A stretch of DNA of 64,000 nucleotides. Origin: Streptomyces hawaiiensis (lineage in GTDB: Bacteria; Actinomycetota; Actinomycetes; Streptomycetales; Streptomycetaceae). The notes beneath the pieces are model-generated. The model ran no database searches, was not told the origin of the DNA, and was given only the letters and a program-made list of their open reading frames with translations. A program made the position numbers and the translations under genes. Each line of letters opens with the position of its first letter. Positions within the stretch are counted from its first letter, which is position 1. The DNA is taken from the NCBI RefSeq assembly GCF_004803895.1, contig NZ_CP021978.1:4092001-4156000 (forward strand), in the 5' to 3' direction. This document shows positions 15,527-23,615 of this stretch, piece after piece.

Positions 15527-16306
15527 ATGAGTTCTCTGCTGCTCCTGACCAACGCCCTCCAGCCGTCGACGGAGGTGCTCCCCGCCCTCGGCCTGCTCCT
15601 GCACAACGTGCGTGTGGCCCCCGCGGAGGGCCCGGCCCTCGTCGACACCCCCGGCGCCGACGTCATCCTCGTCGACGGCCGGCGCGATCTGCCGCAGGTC
15701 CGCAGCCTGTGTCAGCTGCTGCGCTCCACCGGGCCGGGCTGCCCGCTCGTGCTCGTCGTCACCGAGGGCGGCCTCGCCGCCGTCACCGCCGACTGGGGCA
15801 TCGACGACGTCCTGCTCGACACCGCCGGCCCGGCGGAGGTCGAGGCGCGGCTGCGCCTGGCCATGGGCCGGCAGCAGATCGTCAGCGACGACTCCCCCAT
15901 GGAGATCCGCAACGGCGACCTGTCGGTCGACGAGGCGACGTACTCGGCCAAGCTCAAGGGCCGCGTCCTCGACCTCACCTTCAAGGAGTTCGAACTCCTG
16001 AAGTACCTCGCGCAGCACCCCGGCCGGGTCTTCACCCGCGCCCAGCTGCTCCAGGAGGTCTGGGGCTACGACTACTTCGGCGGTACGCGCACGGTCGACG
16101 TGCACGTACGGCGGCTGCGCGCCAAGCTCGGCCCCGAGCACGAGTCGCTGATCGGCACCGTCCGGAACGTCGGTTATCGATTCGTTACGCCGGAGAAGGT
16201 GGAGCGCGCCGCCGAGGAGGCGAAGGCCAAGGCAGCCAAGGCAAAGACGGACAATGCGGATGAGTCGGCCGCCCTGGACGCGACCGAGACCCGCGCGAAG
16301 GCGTAA
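15527..16306 (+). CDS. glnR: GlnR, global nitrogen regulator
   Basis: A 259-residue orphan OmpR-type regulator that controls glnA, amtB, nir and other nitrogen genes in actinomycetes. The receiver-like domain (residues 1-115) lacks the full acidic pocket of phosphorylated regulators, consistent with GlnR acting without a partner kinase. A winged helix follows (LDLTFKEFELLKYLAQHPG, TRTVDVHVRRLRAKLG, VGYRFV). The C-terminal tail is Ala/Lys/Glu-rich. The sequence matches the known Streptomyces GlnR closely. Confidence 0.95.
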   Translation: MSSLLLLTNALQPSTEVLPALGLLLHNVRVAPAEGPALVDTPGADVILVDGRRDLPQVRSLCQLLRSTGPGCPLVLVVTEGGLAAVTADWGIDDVLLDTAGPAEVEARLRLAMGRQQIVSDDSPMEIRNGDLSVDEATYSAKLKGRVLDLTFKEFELLKYLAQHPGRVFTRAQLLQEVWGYDYFGGTRTVDVHVRRLRAKLGPEHESLIGTVRNVGYRFVTPEKVERAAEEAKAKAAKAKTDNADESAALDATETRAKA

Positions 16307-16434
16307 AGAGGCGTATCCCGGCCCCGACCTGGGCATCACTCCCCGCACCGGGTGCCCCGGACGGCGGTCGGGATATCGTACGTAACCTCCTTTACGCCCT
16401 GCCCGGAGCGGGTATATCCGCGTAGACTCCGCGC

Positions 16435-17460
16435 GTGGCCAAGGTGACTCGGGATGATGTGGCGCGGCTGGCAGGGACTTCCACTGCCGTGGTCAGCTAT
16501 GTCATCAACAACGGACCCCGGCCGGTCGCCCCGGCCACGCGCGAGCGTGTCCTCGCCGCGATCAAGGAACTGGGGTACCGGCCCGACCGGGTGGCCCAGG
16601 CGATGGCGTCCCGGCGTACCGACCTCATAGGCCTGATCGTGCCGGACGCGCGCCAGCCCTTCTTCGGGGAGATGGCGCACGCGGTCGAACAGGCCGCGTC
16701 CGAGCGCGGAAAGATGGTCCTCGTCGGGAACTCCGACTACATCGGCGAGCGCGAGGTCCACTACCTGCGCGCCTTCCTGGGCATGCGGGTCTCCGGGCTG
16801 ATCCTCGTCAGCCACGCGCTCAACGACCTGGCCGCCGCCGAGATCGAGGCCTGGGACGCCCGGGTCGTGCTGCTGCACGAACGCCCCGAGGCCATCGACG
16901 ACGTCGCCGTCACCACGGACGACCTGGGCGGCGCCGAGCTCGCCGTCCGCCACCTGCTGGAGCACGGCTACGAGTACGTCGCCTGTATGGGCGGCATAGC
17001 CGAGACCCCCGCGGTCGGCGACCCGGTCTCCGACCACGTCGAGGGCTGGCGCCGCGCGATGGCCGAGGCCGGGATCTCCACGGAGGGCCGCCTCTTCGAG
17101 GCCCTCTACAACCGCTACGACGCCTACCAGGCCGCCCTGAAGATCCTCTCCGGCCCCGACCGCCCGCCGGCGATCTTCTGCTCCACCGACGACCAGGCCA
17201 TCGGCCTGCTGCGGGCGGCGCGCGAGCTGCGCATCGACGTCCCGGGCGAGCTGGCGGTGGCGGGCTTCGACGACATCAAGGAGGCGGCGCTCACGGACCC
17301 GCCCCTGACGACGATCGCGTCCGACCGTCCGGCGATGGCCCGGGCGGCGGTCGACCTCGTCCTCGACGACGGGCTGCGGGTGGCGGGGGCCCGGCGGGGC
17401 GAGCGGCTGAAGGTGTTCCCGTCGCGACTGGTGACCCGGCAGTCCTGCGGCTGCGTGTAG
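16435..17460 (+). CDS. LacI-family transcriptional regulator
   Basis: A 341-residue repressor-type protein. Its N-terminal LacI helix-turn-helix (VTRDDVARLAGTSTAVVSYVINN) ends in the hinge helix RVAQAMASRRTDLIGLIVPD. A periplasmic-binding-protein-like effector domain follows (DQAIGLLRAARELRIDVPGELAVAGFDD). A GTG start at 16435 lies just after TAGACT, so the transcript may be nearly leaderless. The palindrome GCGG-GTATAT-CCGC at 16408-16421 before it could be its own operator. No sugar genes adjoin, so the inducer is unknown. Confidence 0.9.
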   Translation: MAKVTRDDVARLAGTSTAVVSYVINNGPRPVAPATRERVLAAIKELGYRPDRVAQAMASRRTDLIGLIVPDARQPFFGEMAHAVEQAASERGKMVLVGNSDYIGEREVHYLRAFLGMRVSGLILVSHALNDLAAAEIEAWDARVVLLHERPEAIDDVAVTTDDLGGAELAVRHLLEHGYEYVACMGGIAETPAVGDPVSDHVEGWRRAMAEAGISTEGRLFEALYNRYDAYQAALKILSGPDRPPAIFCSTDDQAIGLLRAARELRIDVPGELAVAGFDDIKEAALTDPPLTTIASDRPAMARAAVDLVLDDGLRVAGARRGERLKVFPSRLVTRQSCGCV

Positions 17461-17530
17461 TCCCGGGCGTGGCCTTCGGCGGTTGACAGCAGGCCTCTTT
17501 ATATCGGGCATACGAGGTTCTGTCGGGCTT

Positions 17531-17563
17531 CTCAGGGAGCACTCAGGAAGCTCTCATGGTCGG
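17531..17563 (+). promoter_or_regulatory. Three 11-base direct repeats, MprA-like response-regulator site
   Basis: CTCAGGGAGCA, CTCAGGAAGCT and CTCATGGTCGG follow one another with exact 11-base spacing just upstream of the protease start at 17581. OmpR-type regulators bind such head-to-tail repeats, and mycobacterial MprA recognises CTCAGG repeats before the homologous pepD protease gene. The regulator at 18927 is the obvious candidate. Confidence 0.55.
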
Positions 17564-17580
17564 GCGACAAGCTCGATGGC

Positions 17581-18612
17581 ATGACCGAGAGCTTCCACCG
17601 CAGTGGCGAGTACGAGAACCCTTACGAGGGTCAGCAGCAGGCCCCGGTGAACCCCGAGTGGCCGCCCCCGCCGGCGTACGCCCCGGCGCATGCTCCGCAT
17701 CCGAAGAAGCGCGGCCGTGGCCCGCTGGCGCTGATCGCCGCCGTCGCGATCGTCGCGGCGGCGATAGGCGGCGGCACCGCCTACGGCATCCAGGAACTGA
17801 CCGGCAACGACACCGTCGCCTCCAGCTCCACCAGCACCAACGTGGTCCCCTCCAGCCAGAAGGGCACGGTCGCCGGGGTCGCCAAGGCGGTCAGCCCCAG
17901 CATCGTCGAGATCAGCGCCGACTCCAGCGCAGGGTCCTCCACCGGCTCCGGCGTGATCATCACCAGCGGCGGCGAGATCGTCACCAACAACCACGTCGTC
18001 GCCGGCGCCTCGCAGATCAAGGCGACGACCAGCGACGGCAAGTCGTACACCGCGAAGGTCGTGGGCACCGACAGCAAGAAGGACCTGGCGCTGATCAAGC
18101 TGGAGAACGCCTCCGGCCTGAAGGCGGCCACGCTCGGCGACTCGGCCGGGCTGCAGGTCGGCGACCAGGTCGTGGCGATCGGCTCCCCCGAGGGGCTGTC
18201 CGGCACCGTCACCAGCGGCATCATCTCGTCCCTCGACCGTGACGTCACGGTCCCGACGGAGGAAGGTCAGGGCCAGAGCCAGGACCAGGGCCAGCAGCAG
18301 TGGGGGCAGGGCCAGGGGCAGGGCGACCAGTGGCCGTTCGAGTTCGGCGGCCGCCAGTTCAACGGCGACACCGGGTCCAGCACGACGACGTACAAGGCGC
18401 TCCAGACCGACGCGTCCCTCAACCCGGGCAACTCCGGCGGCGCGCTGATCGACATGAACGGCAACATCATCGGGATCAACTCCGCGATGTACTCGCCGAC
18501 CAGCCAGGCCTCCTCGTCCTCCGACGCGGGCAGTGTCGGCCTGGGCTTCGCCATCCCGATCAACACCGTCAAGGCCGACCTCGCGAAGCTGCGGGCGGGG
18601 TCGACCGACTGA
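17581..18612 (+). CDS. Membrane-anchored HtrA/PepD-like serine protease without a PDZ domain
   Basis: A 343-residue S1C protease. A 45-residue Pro/Gln-rich cytoplasmic tail precedes a membrane helix (GPLALIAAVAIVAAAIGGGTAYGI), placing the catalytic domain outside the membrane. The triad is His in TNNHVV, Asp in KKDLALI and Ser in NPGNSGGAL. A Gln/Gly-rich insertion (QGQSQDQGQQQWGQGQGQGD) sits between the second and third motifs. It ends at LRAGSTD with no PDZ domain, unlike most HtrA proteins. It lies before a two-component system in the same direction, a pairing like PepD with MprAB. Confidence 0.9.
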   Translation: MTESFHRSGEYENPYEGQQQAPVNPEWPPPPAYAPAHAPHPKKRGRGPLALIAAVAIVAAAIGGGTAYGIQELTGNDTVASSSTSTNVVPSSQKGTVAGVAKAVSPSIVEISADSSAGSSTGSGVIITSGGEIVTNNHVVAGASQIKATTSDGKSYTAKVVGTDSKKDLALIKLENASGLKAATLGDSAGLQVGDQVVAIGSPEGLSGTVTSGIISSLDRDVTVPTEEGQGQSQDQGQQQWGQGQGQGDQWPFEFGGRQFNGDTGSSTTTYKALQTDASLNPGNSGGALIDMNGNIIGINSAMYSPTSQASSSSDAGSVGLGFAIPINTVKADLAKLRAGSTD

Positions 18613-18651
18613 GTTCCACCGAGTGTGTTCCATCGAGCGAGGAGTACGGCG

Positions 18652-18837
18652 ATGATCCAGCAGATCGCACACGCGGAGCCGGGCGGGGACCCGGCCGGGG
18701 TCGGGCTGGCCCTGGCGGTGGCGCACGAACTGCACGCACCGGCGGGCCGGGCGCCGGAGGTGTCGGCCAAGGCGGCCAAGGCGACCCGGCGGGCGGGCCG
18801 GGCCGCGACGGCCCGACGCCGCACGGTACGGGGCTGA
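18652..18837 (+). CDS. Small basic hypothetical protein
   Basis: A 61-residue protein (MIQQIAHAEPGGDPAGVGLALA...) with an Ala/Arg/Lys-rich C-terminal half (SAKAAKATRRAGRAATARRR) that resembles a nucleic-acid-binding tail. The ATG at 18652 is chosen because GAGGAG lies 8 bases upstream; a longer reading from 18625 lacks a ribosome site. It sits between the protease and the response regulator in the same direction. I recognise no family. Confidence 0.5.
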   Translation: MIQQIAHAEPGGDPAGVGLALAVAHELHAPAGRAPEVSAKAAKATRRAGRAATARRRTVRG

Positions 18838-18926
18838 CGCTCCTCCCGGCACTCCCCCGCGACATGCGACGCTGAGACCGTCAGAGCAGCACCCCCGTCC
18901 CCCTTCATCCCCGAGGACCCCGACCC

Positions 18927-19664
18927 ATGAGCCCCGCAGACGGCGACCGTGACACCCAGCGCATCCTCATCGTCGACGACGAGCCGGCCGTACGCGAAGC
19001 ACTCCAGCGCAGCCTCGCGTTCGAGGGGTACGGGACCGAGGTCGCCGTCGACGGCGCGGACGCGCTGGACAAGGCGGCGGCCTACCGGCCCGACCTGGTC
19101 GTCCTCGACATCCAGATGCCGCGCATGGACGGCCTGACGGCAGCGCGCCGCATCCGCGCCACCGGCGACACCACTCCGATCCTGATGCTCACGGCCCGTG
19201 ACACCGTCGGCGACCGGGTCACCGGCCTCGACGCGGGCGCCGACGACTACCTGGTCAAGCCCTTCGAACTCGACGAACTCTTCGCCCGCATCCGTGCCCT
19301 GCTGCGCCGCAGCTCCTACGCGGCGGCCATGGGCGCGGCCGGTCCGGCCGACGAGGACGCGCTCGCCTTCGCCGACCTGCGCATGGACCTCGCGACGCGG
19401 GAGGTCACGCGGGGCGGGCGCCAGGTGGAGCTGACCCGTACGGAGTTCACGCTCCTGGAGATGTTCATGGCACACCCGCGCCAGGTCCTCACCCGGGAGC
19501 AGATCCTCAAGGCCGTCTGGGGCTTCGACTTCGAGCCGTCGTCGAACTCCCTCGACGTGTACGTGATGTACCTGCGTCGCAAGACCGAGGCGGGCGGGGA
19601 GCCGCGGCTCGTGCACACGGTGCGGGGGGTCGGTTACGTGCTGCGGCAGGGCGGCGCCGAGTGA
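18927..19664 (+). CDS. OmpR-family response regulator
   Basis: A 245-residue regulator. The receiver has the acidic pair IVDDE, the phosphorylation site in LVVLDIQMPRMDG, and the conserved Thr/Lys region MLTARDTVGD...LVKPFELDEL. The C-terminal winged helix contains LTRTEFTLLEMFMAHPRQVLTRE and SLDVYVMYLRRKTE. It overlaps the kinase gene by 4 bases. By gene order and likeness to MprA it probably senses envelope stress and controls the neighbouring protease. Confidence 0.95.
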   Translation: MSPADGDRDTQRILIVDDEPAVREALQRSLAFEGYGTEVAVDGADALDKAAAYRPDLVVLDIQMPRMDGLTAARRIRATGDTTPILMLTARDTVGDRVTGLDAGADDYLVKPFELDELFARIRALLRRSSYAAAMGAAGPADEDALAFADLRMDLATREVTRGGRQVELTRTEFTLLEMFMAHPRQVLTREQILKAVWGFDFEPSSNSLDVYVMYLRRKTEAGGEPRLVHTVRGVGYVLRQGGAE

Positions 19665-21127
19665 ACAAGCTCGTACGCCGGTTCCGCTCCCTGCCGATCC
19701 GCTCCCGACTGGCGCTGCTGGTGGCGGCGGCGGTGGCGTTCGCGGTGGCGGCGGTGTCGGTGACGTGCTGGTTCATCGTGCAGGGCAAGTTGTACGACGA
19801 GATTGACAACGACCTGAAGTCGTCGGTCGCGCCGCTGCGTTCGGGCGAGTTCCAGGCGCTCACCCACGATTGCCGTCAGACGCCTTCCGACTCGCTGGGC
19901 ATGGGGTCGCGGCCCAAGACCTACGGGCAGCTGGTCCGCGTCGACGGCAAGCTGTGTCTCTTCCCGTCCTCCACGACCCAGGTGCGCGTCACCGGCGACG
20001 ACAAGGCCGTGGCCAGGAACCCCGACCCGAACCAGGGCCGCATCCGCGACGGCACGGACGACCACGGCAACAAGCTGCGCGTCCTGACGACGGCGGTCGT
20101 CATCAAGGACGAGGAACTGCCCCCGGGCGTCGCCGCCGACTACTCCCTCGTCATCGCCCTGCCGCTCAAGGGAACGCAGTCCACGCTCAACGAGCTGGCG
20201 CTGATCCTCCTGCTGGTCTCCGGCGTGGGAGTGCTCGGTGCCGGAGCGGCCGGCCTGGCCGTCGCCCGGGCCGGGCTGCGCCCCGTCGACAAGCTGACGG
20301 ACGCCGTCGAGCACGTGGCCCGCACGGAGGACTTGAACATCCGCATCCCCGTGGAGGACGACAGCGAGGACGAGATCGCCCGTCTGTCCCGTTCCTTCAA
20401 CGCCATGACCTCGGCCCTGGCCAGCTCCCGTGACCTGCAACAGCAACTGATCGCGGACGCCGGCCACGAACTGCGCACCCCGCTGACCTCCCTCCGCACG
20501 AACATCGAACTCCTCACCCGCAGTGAGGAAACGGGCCGCCCCATCCCCGAGGCGGACCGCAAGGCGCTGCTCGCGTCGGTGAAGGCGCAGATGACGGAGC
20601 TGGCCGCGCTCATCGGCGACCTCCAGGAACTGTCCCGCCCGGACACGGGCCAGCACGCGGGCCGGACGCAGATCGTCGCCTGGCAGGACACGGTCGAGTC
20701 GGCGCTGAGGCGAGCGCGGCTGCGGGGCCCGGAGCTGACGATCACGGCGGACGTGCGGCCGTGGTTCGTCCGCGCGGAGCCGTCGGCTCTGGAGCGGGCG
20801 GTGGTGAACATCCTGGACAACGCGGTGAAGTTCAGCCCGGAGAGCGGCACGATCGAGGTCCGCCTGTCCGAGGGCGTCCTCACCGTCCGCGACCACGGCC
20901 CGGGCATCCCCGCCGACGAACTCCCCCACGTCTTCGACCGCTTCTGGCGCTCGCCGAGCGCACGGGCGCTGCCGGGCTCGGGCCTGGGCCTGTCGATCGT
21001 GGCACGTACGGTGCAGCAGGCGGGCGGCGAGGTGTCCCTTTCCCCGGCGGAGGGCGGCGGAACGGTGGCGACGGTACGACTGCCGGGGGCGGCGGTGCCT
21101 CCGCCGGAGGATCTGCCTACTTCGTGA
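19661..21127 (+). CDS. Sensor histidine kinase
   Basis: A 488-residue membrane kinase. Helix 1 is LALLVAAAVAFAVAAVSVTC (about residues 18-38). An external sensor region of about 130 residues follows, then helix 2 (LALILLLVSGVGVLGAGAAG) and a HAMP segment. The phospho-accepting H box is DAGHELRTPLTSLRTNIELL, the N box NILDNAVKFSPES, the G1 box DHGPGI and the G2 box GSGLGLSI. All key residues are present. The GTG start overlaps the regulator's stop. Its last 11 bases overlap the convergent DUF397 gene. Confidence 0.95.
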   Translation: MNKLVRRFRSLPIRSRLALLVAAAVAFAVAAVSVTCWFIVQGKLYDEIDNDLKSSVAPLRSGEFQALTHDCRQTPSDSLGMGSRPKTYGQLVRVDGKLCLFPSSTTQVRVTGDDKAVARNPDPNQGRIRDGTDDHGNKLRVLTTAVVIKDEELPPGVAADYSLVIALPLKGTQSTLNELALILLLVSGVGVLGAGAAGLAVARAGLRPVDKLTDAVEHVARTEDLNIRIPVEDDSEDEIARLSRSFNAMTSALASSRDLQQQLIADAGHELRTPLTSLRTNIELLTRSEETGRPIPEADRKALLASVKAQMTELAALIGDLQELSRPDTGQHAGRTQIVAWQDTVESALRRARLRGPELTITADVRPWFVRAEPSALERAVVNILDNAVKFSPESGTIEVRLSEGVLTVRDHGPGIPADELPHVFDRFWRSPSARALPGSGLGLSIVARTVQQAGGEVSLSPAEGGGTVATVRLPGAAVPPPEDLPTS

Positions 21128-21314
21128 CGTAGGTGAGGAACGACGTCCAGGGGCTCGCGCCGAACACGAGCACCGGGCCGTCGGGCTGCTTGCTGTCGCG
21201 GACCGGGACTATGCCGGGGTGGTCGTCTGCGACCTCCAGGCAGTTCGAGGCTCCCCCGTCGCTGTAGGAGGACTTCCGCCACACGGCGGCGGTCACTTCA
21301 GGGGCTCGGTTCAT
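21117..21314 (-). CDS. DUF397 protein
   Basis: A 65-residue protein with the DUF397 signature WRKSSYSDGGASNCLEVAD and VPVRDSKQPDGPVLVF. In Streptomyces these small proteins are encoded next to an XRE/DUF5753 regulator and are thought to act as its partner. Here the ATG at 21314 overlaps the stop of the broken regulator (ATGA), so this partner has outlived its regulator. The start at 21314 is preferred over GTG/ATG codons nine bases upstream because of the overlap. Confidence 0.85.
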   Translation of the reverse strand: MNRAPEVTAAVWRKSSYSDGGASNCLEVADDHPGIVPVRDSKQPDGPVLVFGASPWTSFLTYVTK

Positions 21315-21892
21315 GGTCTGCACTCCTCCAGAAGGCGCTTGATGAACGCCGTCGACTCCAGGGGAGTCAGCCCCGCGTCCCTGACGCGATCGTAGGACAA
21401 ACGAAAGCGCAAGACCTTGTCCGCTTCCGTGACCAACTCACCGAAGCCATTGCCCTCTGTCCAGGAGGTGGGACAACTGCTCCGCCCACACCTTCGCCTC
21501 AGGAACGGGCCGCCGAAGAGCCCCCTCGTCCAGGATGACGCGTACGTCCGGCGCCGCTCGCGGTAGAGCAACTCCTGTCGCCCCATGCGCGCAGCCACCT
21601 GTTCCTCGACTTCCTCACTGTTGCTTGCCGTTGTCTGGGCGCCAGACAACCCTGACAACACCGCTCGGGCATAGTCCTCGGTCTGCAACAGGCCCGGCAC
21701 GCGCAGCTGGAACATCCACATGATCTGCGCCGTCGCCTCCAGGTCCATGAAGGCCCGGTACTTGTCCTTGATGACCTCGCGTCGGGCATCACGCCACTCC
21801 CGAACCAGCAGGTCACCGCACCCGTAATAGCTGTCCAGGTCCTCCATGACCGCCAGCTTGGAGAGCCGCTCTCCCTTCTCCAAGCGGCTCAA
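21311..21892 (-). pseudogene. 3' fragment of an XRE/DUF5753 regulator, interrupted by a TnpB element
   Basis: The minus-strand sequence resumes at 21892 with LSRLEKGERLSKLAVMEDLDSYYG, the second half of an XRE helix-turn-helix. It continues into the DUF5753 domain (KYRAFMDLEATAQIMWMFQL, VPGLLQTEDYARAVL, EEQVAARMGRQELL). Near 21550 the open frame leaves the family sequence. The frame encoding VRVILDEGALRRPVPEAKVW and EQLSHLLD is shifted and then stops. The reading frame returns at EGNGFGELVTEADKVLRF, and the middle of the domain (about 50 residues) is missing. So the gene has a frameshift and an internal deletion besides the insertion. Confidence 0.8.
21630..21650. repeat. Second copy of the XRE-locus palindrome, inside the gene
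   Basis: GTTGTCTGG-GCG-CCAGACAAC, 9-base arms and a 3-base centre, differs from the upstream copy (23486-23507) by one base per arm and one spacer base. It lies within the DUF5753 coding part, where it could act as an auxiliary operator. Confidence 0.5.
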
Positions 21893-21901
21893 TTGACATG
21901 C

Positions 21902-21921
21902 TCCTCGGGCTGAAGCCCGAG
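21902..21921 (-). repeat. Subterminal hairpin at the right (tnpB 3') end of the element
   Basis: CCTCGGGCT-TC-AGCCCGAGG is a perfect 9-base stem with a 2-base loop, 9 bases from the element end. In TnpB elements this end also forms the 3' part of the guide (omega) RNA. The RNA would read out into host sequence beginning TTGAGCCGCTTGGAGAAG. Confidence 0.7.
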
Positions 21922-21953
21922 GATTCTGGCCGTCCCTGCCCGTCGCTGTGCCG

Positions 21954-23184
21954 CTACGCGGCACGGCTTTGGTCGGGGATTCCGTGGCTTCCTGTTTCTT
22001 CGCGCTGTGCCAGAACAGGTTCTGGTCCTACCGGCGCTCCGCAGGCCGATACCGCCAGTCCGGCGGCCCGTTTCACGTTCTTCGCGGCGTTGACGTCCCG
22101 ATCATGCAGGGTGCCGCAGGCGGGACAGGTCCACTCCCGCACATCCAGGGGCTTGGGCCCATCACGGTGTCCGCAGGCCGAGCACACCTGACTGGTGGGC
22201 TCCAACCGGCCGATCTTCACAAAGGTCCGCCCGTACCGCTCCGCCTTGTAAGCGAGCATGGCCACGAACTGCGACCAGCCCGCGTCGTGCACGCTCTTCG
22301 CCAGCCGGGTGCGCGCAAGTCCCGAGACCGCCAGATCCTCCACCGCGACCGATTGGTTCTCTCGGATCAGCTTCGTGGACAACTGATGGTGGAACTCCTC
22401 TTGCGCGCGTCAGCCACGGCCGCGTGGGCGCGGGCGACCTTCAGGCGGGCCTTGGCCCGGTTCCTCGATCCCTTCCGCTTACGGGACAACTCCCGCTGAA
22501 CCCTCTTCAGCTTCTTCTCCGCACGGCGCAGAAAACGCGGCGAATCAATCTTCGTCCCGTCGGAGAGGACCGCGAAGTGCGTGAGGCCCAGGTCAATGCC
22601 GACGGCGCTGCCGGGGTCCGGATCGTCCCAGCGGGCCCGGCCGGTGTCGGGGCCGGTGTCGATGAGGAAGGACGCGAAGTACCTCCCGGCCGAGTCCAGG
22701 ATCACCGTGACGCTGGACGGCACGGCGGGCAGGATGCGGGACCACTTCACCCGCACCTCGCCGATCTTCGGCAGCAACAGCCGCCCTCGGCCGGTGATCT
22801 TCCAGCGCGCGTTCGCGGTGAACCGGATCGACTGCCGGGCATCCTTACGCGACTTCAAACGCGGCGCGCCCACCCGCTTCCCCTTGCGCTCCCCCTTCAG
22901 CGAGGCGAAAAAACTCTTGTACGCCGCCTCCACGTCCCGCAAGGACTGCTGCAGCACCACCGAGGAGACCTCGCCCAGCCAGCAGCGCTCAGGCGTGTGC
23001 CGGGCCCGCGTGATCAACCGCTTCGACAACTCGCCCGCATTCGGGAACGGCAACCCGGCCGCGCGGGCGTCCTCACGGGCGCGCACCGCGTCGTTGAACA
23101 CCACCCGAGCACACCCGAAGCCCTCGCCAACGCCGTGCGTTGACCGGGCTCCGGGTACAGACGGAAGGCATACCGAAGCTGCAT
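21954..23184 (-). pseudogene. tnpB: tnpB, RNA-guided nuclease gene with two frameshifts
   Basis: The first frame starts at 23184 (MQLRYAFRLYPEPGQRTALA). It shifts near 23117-23121, where GGGCTTCGGG lacks one T, into GCARVVFNDAVRARED and the body of the protein (VGIDLGLTHFAVLSDG, RuvC-I Asp). A second shift near 22393-22402 (AAGAGGAGTTC in place of AAGGAGTTC) moves to LSTKLIRENQSVAVEDLAV (RuvC-II Glu), the zinc finger CSACGH...CPAC, and HDRDVNAAKN (RuvC-III Asp). All catalytic residues survive across the three frames, so the decay is recent or the shifts are sequencing errors. The product would be about 400 residues. Confidence 0.85.
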
Positions 23185-23352
23185 GCGACGATCGTACGAA
23201 CAGGCCACTTGGACTGTCGCCGGGAACATCCGTTCCCCACCTCACCGTGCGCGGTCCGGCTCCGCCGGAACGACACTGCGACGCTCCGCGCCGCAGTCAC
23301 AAGATTCGCTTCACCACCGGGCTGAAGCCCGATGCACTGCGAATGAAACTCG

Positions 23353-23472
23353 GTAGCTCTTGTCGTACCCGGTGTCCTCCGCCAACTGCCCGAGCGACTT
23401 GCCCGCCTGCTCTCGCAGGAACCTCAGCGTCCGGCCCAGGACCGCCCGGCCCCCGTCAACCATTTCGCCCAC
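23353..23472 (-). pseudogene. 5' fragment of the interrupted XRE regulator
   Basis: GTG at 23472, preceded by GGGGAGGGG, encodes VGEMVDGGRAVLGRTLRFLR then EQAGKSLGQLAEDTGYDKSY. This is the first half of an XRE helix-turn-helix and stops exactly at the element boundary. It rejoins the fragment ending at 21892 in frame. The intact family member would have been about 280 residues. Confidence 0.8.
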
Positions 23473-23485
23473 GTCACCCCTCCCC

Positions 23486-23507
23486 GTTGCCTGGGCCGCC
23501 AGGCAAC
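23486..23507. promoter_or_regulatory. Palindrome between the XRE regulator and a divergent small-gene pair
   Basis: GTTGCCTGG-GCCG-CCAGGCAAC is a perfect 9-base inverted repeat 14 bases before the regulator's GTG and 109 bases before the divergent gene. A near-identical copy, GTTGTCTGG-GCG-CCAGACAAC, lies inside the regulator at 21630-21650. It is a likely operator of the XRE protein. Confidence 0.55.
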
Positions 23508-23615
23508 ACCTGGCCTCTTCCGCAGCGTAGGGGCATGCGGTGACGATGTGGGCACGAACGGTGATCGCCGCTCGTCACACCCTGCCTTCCCCCTGCCCTG
23601 AGAAGGGACGCTTCC

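Larger units (their letters stand above)
21893..23352 (-). mobile_element. IS200/IS605-type (IS1341-like, tnpB-only) insertion sequence
   Basis: A 1,460-base element. Its ends are placed by rejoining the host gene: TAC at 23355-23353 joins TTG at 21892 in frame to restore ...YDKSY-LSRLEKG.... Both ends carry a subterminal hairpin sharing CGGGCTTCAGCCCG: CCTCGGGCTTCAGCCCGAGG at the tnpB 3' side (21902-21921) and CGGGCT-TC-AGCCCG at the 5' side (about 23318-23331). There is no target duplication and no tnpA, as expected of IS1341-like elements moved in trans. It should insert next to a short target, here AGCTAC on the minus strand. Confidence 0.8.

Noticed and set aside
21893..23352. CRISPR or tRNA-associated insertion
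   Set aside because: The repeats are only the two end hairpins of a TnpB element. There are no spacer arrays and no tRNA.
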